A stretch of DNA of 64,000 nt from Salinibacter pepae (GTDB taxonomy: Bacteria; Bacteroidota; Rhodothermia; Rhodothermales; Salinibacteraceae): the NCBI RefSeq assembly GCF_947077775.1, contig NZ_CAMTTE010000001.1, positions 1,488,001-1,552,000 of the forward strand, written 5' to 3'. A program made the position numbers and the translations under genes. Positions 33,023-41,434 of the stretch are shown here, piece by piece (positions within the stretch are counted from its first letter, which is position 1; each line of letters opens with the position of its first letter). The notes beneath the pieces are model-generated. The model saw only the letters and a list, made by a program, of their open reading frames with translations, had not been told where the DNA came from and did not search any database.

Positions 33023-34990
33023 ATGGACTCGTACGCCCCTCCGGCCAACGCCTCCGAACAGGCCACCCGGCCCGACACACAACACGAACGGGTCGAGACC
33101 CTCATCTTCGACGATCCGGCCGAGATGGCCCATCGTGTGGCCCGGCGCATCGCCACCCTCATTGAGGAACGGCAGGCCGTCGACCAGCGGGCGGTTCTCG
33201 GCCTGCCGACCGGGTCCACCCCCATCGGCGTGTACCAGGAGCTCATCCGCATGCACCGGGAGGACGGGCTCGACTTCTCGAACGTGGTGACGTTCAACCT
33301 CGACGAGTACTACCCCATGGACCCGAGCAGCCTGCAGAGCTACCACCGGTTCATGGACGAGAACTTCTTCAACCACGTCAATATCCCCGAAGACCAGATC
33401 CACATTCCCCGCGGCGACATTCCGCCGGACGCCGTGGAGCGCCACTGCGTGGAGTACGAGCACGAGATCGAAAAGGCCGGCGGCATCGACCTCATGCTGC
33501 TCGGCATCGGGCGCTCCGGCCACGTGGGCTTCAACGAGCCGGGCTCCGGGCGGCAGACGCGCACCCGCCAGGTGATTCTCGACGAGATCACGCGCAAGGA
33601 CGCCGCGAGCGACTTCTTTGGGGAGGCCAACGTGCCCCAGGAGGCGATCACGATGGGCGTGGGCACCATCCTCGACTGCGACGAGATTGTGCTCATGGCC
33701 ACGGGGGAGCACAAGGCCCCCATCGTGAAGCGGGCGGTGGAGAAGCCCCCTTCCCGCGAAGTGACGGCCAGCTACCTGCAGGACCACCCCAACGCGACCT
33801 TCTATCTCGACCGGGCGGCCGCGGGCGAACTCACGCGGGAGAAGATGCCGTGGCGCGTCCGCGAGGTCGACTGGACCGACCAGAAGGCCAAGCGCGCCGT
33901 CATCTGGCTGTCCGAGACGCTCGACACCCCGATCCCCCGCCTCGAGGCGTCCGACTACTACCAGAACCAGCTCCACAGCCTGGTTCACCGCTACGACGAC
34001 GTCGACGACCTGGCCCGGGAGGTCTTCGAGGACCTGCGCCAGCGCATCACGTACCGCGAAAACCTGCTCTCCGACGAGCGCGTCCTCATCTTCAGCCCGC
34101 ACCCGGACGACGACGTCATCTCGATGGGGGGCATGTTCGACAAGCTCGTGTCCAACGGCAACGACATCACCGTCTCGTACATGACGAATGGGTCGGTGGC
34201 CGTCTTCGACGCCGACGTGCGCCGCTACCTCCGCTTTGTCGGCCTCAGCAGCGACGCGCTCAACATGCGCCCCGAGGACCTGTCGGGCTTCCGCGACCGG
34301 CGCGAGGAGATCGAAACCTTTTTTGCCACGAAGGACCCGGCGGAGGTGGACCCGTCGGCGGTGCAGACCCTCAAGGCCCACATCCGGTACGGCGAGGCCA
34401 TCGCGGCGATCGAGGTCATGGGCCTAGACGCCGACCACGCCGAGTTCCTGGACATGCCCTTCTACAAGACGGGGCGCGTCCGCAAGGATCCGATTACGGA
34501 GGCCGACGTGGACGTGGTGCACGACCTGCTCACGGAGGTCGAGCCCACCCACATTTTCGTGGCCGGCGACCTCTCGGACCCCCACGGCACGCACCGAATG
34601 TGCTACAAGGCCATCAAGGAGGCCCTCCGCCAGTACAACGACGACGCCACCGTGCCGGCGGGCGCCAACGCCGAGGCCCCCACGGCGAACGAGACCACCC
34701 GTCCTCAGCCCCTCGTGTGGCTCTACCGTGGGGCCTGGCAGGAGTGGCCGCTCCACGAGGCCGATGTGTTCGTGCCGCTCTCTAAGGCGGACCTCGACCG
34801 CAAGGTCGAGGCCATCTTCAAGCACGAGAGCCAGAAGGACCGGGCGATGTTTCCGGGCGCCTACGACGACCGCGAATTTTGGGAACGGGCCCGCGACCGG
34901 AACCGCGACACCGCCGACGCCCTGAACGGCCTCGGGCTCCCGGAATTCTACGCCGCCGAGGCGTTCGTGACGACCTACGACATGCCCTGA
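33023..34990 (+). CDS. nagB: Glucosamine-6-phosphate deaminase-like / PIG-L deacetylase fusion
   Basis: 655 residues. The N-terminal part (about 25-290) is a NagB-like isomerase/deaminase: LGLPTGSTPIGVYQELIRMH, FNLDEYYPMD (Asp94, matching E. coli Asp72) and GIGRSGHVGFNEPGSG with His167 and Glu172. The Asp expected at the catalytic base (E. coli Asp141) is Ser165. The C-terminal part (about 375-640) is a PIG-L/LmbE N-deacetylase-like domain with the metal motif SPHPDDDVISMGG and a second DPHGTHR motif. This fusion is common in Bacteroidota. Whether it acts on amino-sugar phosphates or a related substrate is open. It is the first gene of the plus-strand carbohydrate arm. Confidence 0.88.
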   Translation: MDSYAPPANASEQATRPDTQHERVETLIFDDPAEMAHRVARRIATLIEERQAVDQRAVLGLPTGSTPIGVYQELIRMHREDGLDFSNVVTFNLDEYYPMDPSSLQSYHRFMDENFFNHVNIPEDQIHIPRGDIPPDAVERHCVEYEHEIEKAGGIDLMLLGIGRSGHVGFNEPGSGRQTRTRQVILDEITRKDAASDFFGEANVPQEAITMGVGTILDCDEIVLMATGEHKAPIVKRAVEKPPSREVTASYLQDHPNATFYLDRAAAGELTREKMPWRVREVDWTDQKAKRAVIWLSETLDTPIPRLEASDYYQNQLHSLVHRYDDVDDLAREVFEDLRQRITYRENLLSDERVLIFSPHPDDDVISMGGMFDKLVSNGNDITVSYMTNGSVAVFDADVRRYLRFVGLSSDALNMRPEDLSGFRDRREEIETFFATKDPAEVDPSAVQTLKAHIRYGEAIAAIEVMGLDADHAEFLDMPFYKTGRVRKDPITEADVDVVHDLLTEVEPTHIFVAGDLSDPHGTHRMCYKAIKEALRQYNDDATVPAGANAEAPTANETTRPQPLVWLYRGAWQEWPLHEADVFVPLSKADLDRKVEAIFKHESQKDRAMFPGAYDDREFWERARDRNRDTADALNGLGLPEFYAAEAFVTTYDMP

Positions 34991-35099
34991 TGGGCCCCGC
35001 GTCCCTGCCGCCCCGCCCCGAGGCAAACACGCACGACTCGGCCGTCGCCCCGACGCGGCGTAGCCGCCCCGGTGCTCCCTCGATCAGAATTGCGTCCCC

Positions 35100-36068
35100 A
35101 TGCCTGCTTCGAGCCGACGCGCGTTCCTGAAAGCCTCCGCCGCCCTGGCCCTCGGCACCGCCCTCCCTGTGAGCGGGCCGGCCTCTGCCCGCGCCCCCGA
35201 CACGGCCCGAAGCGGGAGGGCTGCCGCGGGGAGCGGGCCTCTCTACCGGATCTCCCTTGCGCAGTGGTCCCTCCACCGGGCTCTCTTCGACGGCGACCTC
35301 GACCCGCTCGACTTCGCCCGCACGGCCCGTGAGGCGTTCGACATCGGGGCGGTCGAGTACGTCAACCAGTTCTTTATGGACCGGGCGACCGACGCACAGT
35401 ACCTGCAGACAATGAAGGCGCGCGCCGAAGACGCGGGCGTGCAGGGCCTGCTCATCATGTGCGACGGGGAGGGCGCCCTCGGACACCCGGACCCCGCGGA
35501 GCGCACGACCGCCGTCGAAAACCACCACAAGTGGGTCGAGGCCGCCGCCACGCTCGGGTGCCACTCGATTCGCGTAAACGCAGAGACGATGGGCGAGGGG
35601 GCGCCCGCCGAGCAGCAAAAGCGGGCGGCGGACGGGCTCCGTCGCCTCACCGAGTTTGCCGCCGAGCGGGACGTCAACGTGCTCGTCGAGAACCACGGCG
35701 GCCTCTCGTCCGACGGCGAGTGGCTCGCCGGCGTGATGAACGAGGTCGGCCACGAGCGCTGCGGCACGCTCCCGGACTTCGGCAACTGGCAGATCCGCAA
35801 GGGAACGTCGTACGACCCGTACGAGGGCGTCCGCGCCCTCATGCCCCACGCACAGGCCATCAGCGCGAAGGCCTACGGCTTCGATGACCGGGGACGGGAG
35901 GCAACCCTCGACTACACGAAGCTAATGAGCATCGTGCTCGACGCGGGGTATCGGGGCCACGTGGGCATCGAGTACGAGGGCGACGGGCGGAGCGAGCGGG
36001 CGGGCATTCGGGCAACGAAGCAGCTTCTCGTGGACGTGCGCGACCAGCTTGAAAGTGAATATACCTGA
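35100..36068 (+). CDS. Tat-exported sugar isomerase/epimerase-like TIM barrel
   Basis: 322 residues of the AP-endonuclease 2/xylose-isomerase-like superfamily. A twin-arginine signal ([20 protein letters not shown]) indicates export of the folded protein. The barrel carries the usual metal-ligand segments [13 protein letters not shown] (Glu/His), LPDFGNW (Asp), AISAKAYGF and the C-terminal VGIEYEGDG (Glu). Related periplasmic members act as keto-sugar epimerases, isomerases or dehydratases. It starts 109 bp after the NagB fusion. Confidence 0.85.
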   Translation: MPASSRRAFLKASAALALGTALPVSGPASARAPDTARSGRAAAGSGPLYRISLAQWSLHRALFDGDLDPLDFARTAREAFDIGAVEYVNQFFMDRATDAQYLQTMKARAEDAGVQGLLIMCDGEGALGHPDPAERTTAVENHHKWVEAAATLGCHSIRVNAETMGEGAPAEQQKRAADGLRRLTEFAAERDVNVLVENHGGLSSDGEWLAGVMNEVGHERCGTLPDFGNWQIRKGTSYDPYEGVRALMPHAQAISAKAYGFDDRGREATLDYTKLMSIVLDAGYRGHVGIEYEGDGRSERAGIRATKQLLVDVRDQLESEYT

Positions 36069-36442
36069 ACAGCCGAGAAAGGAGCGAACGGACCGCCGGC
36101 GGGGCCTTCGAACCCGGGGCCCATCTCGCGCCGGCCGCCCGCCAGACACGTGCCCCCCTATGCGAAGATATGATCGGCGTTTGAGATTGAAGGGATGACG
36201 TGCGACTTTTGACCGGGCGATGCATGGCCGTCCGGGCGTCGGTGCCCGCCGTCTCGGGGACGCCACCCCATTTCGCTGCGCGCGGCTCCCTCCGCGCTGG
36301 TTTCTCGCTCCCTCTGTCTCGTCACCTCCCACGAAGACGCCGGGTGGCGAAGCAGCACTGCAGGACGTCGGGCAGGGCGGGACGCTTCCCCCTTTTTCCT
36401 CCCCTCTCGACGACACCCGCTTCACTCACCTCCCTTCCCCTC
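36069..36442. other. Intergenic region, 374 bp
   Basis: Gap inside the plus-strand carbohydrate cluster, between the Tat-exported TIM barrel and the cytoplasmic Gfo/Idh/MocA gene. It is long enough for an internal promoter; none was clear. No coding frame or structured element was identified. Confidence 0.45.
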
Positions 36443-37618
36443 ATGGCCCTCAATCGCACGATTCGCTACGGCATGGTGGGGGGCGGGCCCGGGGCCTTCA
36501 TCGGCGCCGTGCACCGCTCCGCCGCCGCCCTCGACGGCGAGATGGACCTCGTCGCCGGGGCCTTCTCCGCCGCCCCCGAGAAGTCCCAACGCCAGGGCGA
36601 CAACCTGCACCTCGACCCCGACCGGGTCTACGACACCTACGAGGAGATGGCCGACGCGGAGGCCGAGCGGCCCGACGGCATCGACGTCGTCTCCATCGTC
36701 ACGCCCAACTTCCTGCACCACGACGTGGCCCGCACCTTTATCGACCGGGGCTTCCACGTCATCTGCGACAAGCCGATGACCACCACCCTCGAGGACGCCG
36801 AGGACCTGTGTCGGCGCGTCGACGAGCAGGGCGTGGTGTTCTGCCTGACCCACAACTACGCCGGCTACCCGCTGGTGAAGCAGGCCCGGGCGCTCGTAGA
36901 ACAGGGCCGCCTCGGCGACCTGCGCAAGATCGTAGTGGAGTACCCGCAGGGCTGGCTGAACCGGCGGCTTGAGGCGGAGGGCAACAAGCAGGCCTCGTGG
37001 CGCACCGACCCGGACAAGGCCGGCGCCGGCGCGCTGGGCGACATCGGGACCCACGCCGAGCACCTGGCCCGGTACGTCACGGGCCTGTCGCTGGAGCGCA
37101 TGTGTGCCGACGTGGGGACGGTCGTGGAGGGGCGCCCCGTGGACGACGACGCCAGCATCCTGGCCCGCTACGAAGGGGGCGTGCGCGGCCTCATTCACGT
37201 CTCGCAGATCTCGGCCGGGGAGGAAAACAACCTTCGCCTGCGCGTCTACGGGACCGAGGCCGGGCTCGACTGGCGCCAGGAGGACCCGCATCGGCTCACC
37301 CTCCTCACCGACATCAACGGCGAGGCCCCGCAACAAATCTACAGCCACGGCCGCGCCTCCCTCGCCGATTCGGTGCAGCCGTTCGTCCGCACCCCGCAGG
37401 GCCACCCCGAGGGCTTCATCGAGGCCTTCGCCAACCTCTACCGGAGCGCGGCCCGCGCCATCGCGGCCCACGAGGCCGGCGTGGAGCCCGAACCGTGGGC
37501 CCGAGACTTCCCGACGGTGCAGGATGGGGCCGCCGGCGTCCACTTCATCCACACCGCACTCGAAAGCAGCGAGCAGGCGGCCTGGGTCGACGCCAGCTAC
37601 ACGCCCCCACGCAGATGA
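36443..37618 (+). CDS. Gfo/Idh/MocA-family oxidoreductase (cytoplasmic)
   Basis: 391 residues. An N-terminal NAD(P) Rossmann fold (IRYGMVGGGPGAFIGAVHRS) is followed by VTPNFLHHDVARTFIDRGFH and the dinucleotide-side motif CDKPMTTTLEDAEDL, with Lys in the expected catalytic position of the EKP-like motif (here DKP). The C-terminal half carries GALGDIGTHAEHLARYVTG. There is no export signal, unlike the Gfo/Idh/MocA protein at 38575. Members oxidise or reduce sugar hydroxyls, including 3-keto-sugar reduction. Start at the ATG 36443; the long upstream extension is unlike the family. Confidence 0.9.
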   Translation: MALNRTIRYGMVGGGPGAFIGAVHRSAAALDGEMDLVAGAFSAAPEKSQRQGDNLHLDPDRVYDTYEEMADAEAERPDGIDVVSIVTPNFLHHDVARTFIDRGFHVICDKPMTTTLEDAEDLCRRVDEQGVVFCLTHNYAGYPLVKQARALVEQGRLGDLRKIVVEYPQGWLNRRLEAEGNKQASWRTDPDKAGAGALGDIGTHAEHLARYVTGLSLERMCADVGTVVEGRPVDDDASILARYEGGVRGLIHVSQISAGEENNLRLRVYGTEAGLDWRQEDPHRLTLLTDINGEAPQQIYSHGRASLADSVQPFVRTPQGHPEGFIEAFANLYRSAARAIAAHEAGVEPEPWARDFPTVQDGAAGVHFIHTALESSEQAAWVDASYTPPRR

Positions 37619-37725
37619 GTCCTCATATTTCGCTTCGCATTCTCCTCCGGCCGTCGACCGGCCGGGTCGGATCGACGCCCGAACGCATACACGGTTTTCG
37701 TCTCACGACCCTTGTACTGCCCACC

Positions 37726-38490
37726 ATGACCAGACGCACGATGCGCGCAGCCACGATCCTTATCGCACTCTCGTCCGCCCTCCTTCTAACCGCCCCCGCG
37801 GGCGCTCAGGAGATGCAGGAGATGGACGCCCCCAACACACTAACGCCGGCGGAACGGGCCGACGGCTGGACGCTGCTGTTCGACGGGAAGACGGCCGCGG
37901 GATGGCGCGGATACAACGATGACGCCTTCCCCGATACCGGGTGGAAAATCGAGGATGGCGTCCTCACTATCGAGGGCGCCGATGGGGGCGTGAGCGGATC
38001 GGGGGGTGACATCATCACGACCGAGACGTACGAGGACTTCGTCCTCAAGCTGGAGTGGAAGATCTCCGAGGGCGGCAATAGCGGCATCTTTTACCGCGCC
38101 ATCGAGCAGCCGGACCAGCCCATCTACTGGTCGGCCCCGGAGATGCAGATCCTGGACAACGCCAATCACCCGGACGCAGGCCGGGGCGAAAACGGCAACC
38201 GAAAGGCCGGATCGCTCTACGACCTGATCCCGGCCGATCCCCAGACGTTCTCCGGCCACGGCGAGTGGCAGGACGTCATGATCGTCGCCGAGGGCGGCCA
38301 CGTTGAGCACTGGCTCAACGGCCAGAAGGTGCTGGAGTACGAGACGTGGACCCCCGGCTGGTACCGGATGATTCGCGACAGCAAGTTTCGGACCCACCCG
38401 GAGTTCGGAGACGCGCGGGAGGGACACATTGGCCTTCAGGACCACGGAACGACGGCCCACTTCCGCAACATCAAGATCAAGGAGCTCTAG
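37726..38490 (+). CDS. DUF1080 (3-keto-disaccharide hydrolase-type) exported protein
   Basis: 254 residues. A Sec signal peptide (about 1-27, ending APAGAQ) precedes a concanavalin-like beta-sandwich: DGWTLLFDGKTAAGWRGYND, EDFVLKLEWKISEGGNSGIF and HVEHWLNGQKVLEYE are standard DUF1080 landmarks. Members of this family cleave 3-keto-glycosides by beta-elimination, releasing the aglycone or sugar after a dehydrogenase has oxidised C3. The presence of a GMC dehydrogenase and sugar isomerases nearby makes that role likely here. A second in-frame ATG at 37741 is an alternative start. Confidence 0.88.
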   Translation: MTRRTMRAATILIALSSALLLTAPAGAQEMQEMDAPNTLTPAERADGWTLLFDGKTAAGWRGYNDDAFPDTGWKIEDGVLTIEGADGGVSGSGGDIITTETYEDFVLKLEWKISEGGNSGIFYRAIEQPDQPIYWSAPEMQILDNANHPDAGRGENGNRKAGSLYDLIPADPQTFSGHGEWQDVMIVAEGGHVEHWLNGQKVLEYETWTPGWYRMIRDSKFRTHPEFGDAREGHIGLQDHGTTAHFRNIKIKEL

Positions 38491-38574
38491 CGCCGGTCCT
38501 GTTCTGGGAACGCGCCCCTCTTGCCACGACGACCGTTCCGCCACAGCCACCGATACAGTAAAAACGCCGACACG

Positions 38575-39987
38575 ATGGACCGACGTACGTTTTTGAAAGG
38601 ATCGGCCCTGACCGCCGCGGGCCTCAGTGTGGTGCCCCGCCCCGTTTTGGGCGGCGCCGGCCACCAGCCCCCGAGCGACACCCTCAATATCGCGGGCATC
38701 GGCGTCGGGGGACGGGGCACCAGCAACATGAACGCGATGACGAGCGAGAACATCGTCGCCATCTGCGACATCGACTTCGACCACGTCGACCAGTCACTGC
38801 GCGACGGCAACGGCACCATTGCGGACGGGCTCGGGGCCCTGCACGAGGCGTACGAGCAGGCCGAGCGCTACACCGACTACCGCCGCATGTTCGACGACCT
38901 GGAAGACGAAATCGACGGGGTCGTCATCTCGACCCCGGACCACCTCCACGCCGTCGCCGCGCAGGAGGCGATGAAGCGCGGACTGCACGTCTACGTCGAG
39001 AAGCCGCTGACCCGAACCGTCCGGGAGGCACGGACGCTGATGGAAACGGCCGACGCGATGGACGTCGTGACCCAGATGGGCAATCAGGGGCACACCCATC
39101 CGGACGGGCGTCGCGCGATTGAGTGGGTGTGGGACGGGGCCATCGGCGCAGTGCAGGAGATTCACGCCTGGACCGACCGCCCGGCCCGCTGGTGGCCGCA
39201 GGGCGTCTCTCGCCCAGAAGGATCGATGCCCATCCCCGATGCGGTCAACTGGGACCTCTTCTTGGGCCCGGCCCCGGAGGTGCCCTACCACGAGGCCTAC
39301 CATCCGTTCGACTGGCGCGGATGGGTCGACTACGGCACCGGCGCGCTCGGCGACATGGGGGCGCACCTCATCGACCACGCGATGTGGGCGCTCGACCTGG
39401 GGGCCCCGACGGAGGTGTGGGGCTCCTCGAACGCCTTCGGCCGGGACGGCGACGAGCGGGTCTCTTGGCCCACCGCCGAGACGGTCCACTACACGTTCGG
39501 GCGGGGCGGGCGGGATCCGGTCCGTCTGACCTGGTACGACGGCGGCCTCCTGCCGCCTCGCCCGCAGGCCCTCCCGAACGACGTGCCGCTGGTGCGGGAG
39601 CTCGGCGCGGACGAGGACGGGCCCCCGCCGTCCTGGGGCGGCGCAATCTGGATCGGGGACGAGGGCATTCTGATGCACGACACCTACGGCCGGAACCCGC
39701 GCCTCTACCCCAGGCGCCTGGAGGGCCAGCACAGCGATGCCCCTCGGCAGCTGCCCCGCGTCGGCACGAGCCATCAGATGAACTGGGTGGAGGCCTGCAA
39801 AGGGCGGGCCGAGGCGACCTGTCCCTTCGACTACGCGGCCCCGCTGACGGAGACGCTCCTTCTGGGGGGGGTGTCCCTCCAGGCCGGCACCCCGGTGCGG
39901 TACGACCCGCGCTCGATGGAAATTCCCAACGCGCCGGCGGCGGAGCAGTACCTGCGCCGGGACTACCGCGGGGAGTGGTCGCTGTAG
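38575..39987 (+). CDS. Tat-exported Gfo/Idh/MocA-family oxidoreductase
   Basis: 470 residues. A twin-arginine signal (MDRRTFLKGSALTAAGLSVV) is followed by a Rossmann fold (LNIAGIGVGGRGTSNMNAM), the EKPLTR catalytic-Lys motif in VYVEKPLTRTVREARTLM and a C-terminal domain with GALGDMGAHLIDHAMWAL. The secreted form implies a tightly bound cofactor, as in glucose-fructose oxidoreductase-type enzymes, since free NAD(P) is absent outside the membrane. It starts 84 bp after the DUF1080 gene. Probably acts on sugars within the same pathway; reaction direction unknown. Confidence 0.9.
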   Translation: MDRRTFLKGSALTAAGLSVVPRPVLGGAGHQPPSDTLNIAGIGVGGRGTSNMNAMTSENIVAICDIDFDHVDQSLRDGNGTIADGLGALHEAYEQAERYTDYRRMFDDLEDEIDGVVISTPDHLHAVAAQEAMKRGLHVYVEKPLTRTVREARTLMETADAMDVVTQMGNQGHTHPDGRRAIEWVWDGAIGAVQEIHAWTDRPARWWPQGVSRPEGSMPIPDAVNWDLFLGPAPEVPYHEAYHPFDWRGWVDYGTGALGDMGAHLIDHAMWALDLGAPTEVWGSSNAFGRDGDERVSWPTAETVHYTFGRGGRDPVRLTWYDGGLLPPRPQALPNDVPLVRELGADEDGPPPSWGGAIWIGDEGILMHDTYGRNPRLYPRRLEGQHSDAPRQLPRVGTSHQMNWVEACKGRAEATCPFDYAAPLTETLLLGGVSLQAGTPVRYDPRSMEIPNAPAAEQYLRRDYRGEWSL

Positions 39988-40038
39988 CGCCCCGGCGCCC
40001 CCATCGTCCTCCTTCTTCGATCAGGCCCCATCGTCCCG

Positions 40039-41043
40039 ATGTCCTACCGCCCCGTCACCCTCTTCACCGGACAGTGGGCCGACATGCCCCTCAGCACCCT
40101 CGCCGAAAAGGCCGCGGGCTGGGGCTACGACGGCCTGGAACTGGCCTGTGCGGGCGATCACTTCGATCCCATACGGGCCGCTAACGAAGACGGCTACGTC
40201 CGCAAAAAGCGCGACCAACTGACGGCGCACGACCTGGACGTCTGGGCCCTCAGCCAGCACCTGGTGGGCCAGGCCGTGAGCGACCGCGTCGACGAGCGCC
40301 ACGAGGACGTGCTGCCGGAGCGCGTGTGGGGCGACGGCGACCCCGACGGCGTAACGCGGCGCGCCACCAAGGAGCTGAAGCGCACCGCCGCGGCGGCGAG
40401 CGCGCTCGGGGTCGACGTGGTGACCGGCTTCACCGGCTCCCCCGTCTGGCACCTGCTGTACGCCTTCCCGCCCACCCCGCAGTCGACGATCGACGAGGGG
40501 TACGAGGCGTTTGCCGAGCAGTGGACGCCCATCCTCGACGCCTTCGCGGACGCGGGCGTACAGTTCGCCCTAGAGGTGCACCCCACCGAAATTGCGTTTG
40601 ACCTCAGCACCGCCCGGCGCACCCTCGACGCTTTGGGCGGCCACTCGGCGTTCGGCTTCAACTACGACCCCAGCCACTTTGGCTACCAGGGCGCCGACTA
40701 CCTCGCCTTTCTGGACCGGTATGCCGACCGCATCGACCACGTCCACATGAAAGACGTCTGGTGGGCCGACGGGCGGCGGGACGCGGGCGTCTTCGGCGGC
40801 CACCTGCCGTTCGGCCACGAGGAGCGCTACTGGGACTTCCGCTCCATCGGCCGCGGCAAGATTGACTTCGAGGCGATCATTCGTCGCCTCAACCGAATCG
40901 GCTACGACGGCCCCCTCTCCATCGAGTGGGAGGACAGTGGCATGGAGCGGGAGCACGGGGCCGCAGAGGCCCTCGGGCGGGTCCGCGCCGTCGACTTCCC
41001 GCCCGCCGACGCCGGGTTCGAGGAGGCGTTCGGGGAGGCATAG
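40039..41043 (+). CDS. Sugar phosphate isomerase/epimerase-like TIM barrel (cytoplasmic)
   Basis: 334 residues, no signal peptide. Metal-ligand motifs of the xylose-isomerase-like superfamily: [13 protein letters not shown] (Glu/His), [13 protein letters not shown] (Asp/His), [12 protein letters not shown] (His) and [11 protein letters not shown] (Glu). The long insertion between [20 protein letters not shown] and the last strand is typical of members acting on keto-sugars or inositol-like substrates. It begins 51 bp after the secreted oxidoreductase and closes the six-gene plus-strand arm. The substrate is unassigned. Confidence 0.87.
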   Translation: MSYRPVTLFTGQWADMPLSTLAEKAAGWGYDGLELACAGDHFDPIRAANEDGYVRKKRDQLTAHDLDVWALSQHLVGQAVSDRVDERHEDVLPERVWGDGDPDGVTRRATKELKRTAAAASALGVDVVTGFTGSPVWHLLYAFPPTPQSTIDEGYEAFAEQWTPILDAFADAGVQFALEVHPTEIAFDLSTARRTLDALGGHSAFGFNYDPSHFGYQGADYLAFLDRYADRIDHVHMKDVWWADGRRDAGVFGGHLPFGHEERYWDFRSIGRGKIDFEAIIRRLNRIGYDGPLSIEWEDSGMEREHGAAEALGRVRAVDFPPADAGFEEAFGEA

Positions 41044-41078
41044 TTCCCGCCTGCCCCCCACGCAGCGGCCACGCCGCG

Positions 41079-41390
41079 CTACTGCCCGTCCTCCTCGCGC
41101 AGGCGGCGGGACACGAGCATGCAGAGGGCCCCCAGCGTGGGGTCGTCGAGCGCGTAGTAGACGTGCACGCCGTCGCGCCGCCGCGCCAGCAGCCCCTCCT
41201 CCGCCATCAGGCTCAGGTGCTTGCTGACGTTGGACTGCCGGATGCCGGTCGCCTCCACCAGTTCGCCGACCGTCTGCTCCCCCGTTGCGTGCAGTGCGCT
41301 GAGCAGCCGGAGCCGTGCCGGTGCGCCGAGCACGTCGAACCGGCGCGCCACGGGCTCAATGTCGTCGGGCGGAAGCAGGGGACGATCCAT
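41079..41390 (-). CDS. ArsR-family transcriptional regulator
   Basis: 103-residue winged-helix repressor. The recognition region is VGELVEATGIRQSNVSKHLS followed by LMAEEGLLARRRDGVHVYYA, the standard ArsR arrangement. The Cys ligands of classic arsenic or metal sensors (CVC in the recognition helix) are missing, so it may sense another signal; one Cys (in LGALCMLVSRR) remains near the C-terminus. Start set at the ATG at 41390. It lies 44 bp downstream of the TonB-receptor gene on the same strand and may be its co-transcribed regulator. Confidence 0.88.
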   Translation of the reverse strand: MDRPLLPPDDIEPVARRFDVLGAPARLRLLSALHATGEQTVGELVEATGIRQSNVSKHLSLMAEEGLLARRRDGVHVYYALDDPTLGALCMLVSRRLREEDGQ

Positions 41391-41434
41391 GAGCGGGGAG
41401 CGAAAACAAAACGGACGCGCTTCGGGAAACGGGA

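Noticed and set aside
36100-36130. Sequence with a TTCGAACCC-like string as a tRNA T-arm
   Set aside because: No matching acceptor, anticodon or D-arm structure around it.
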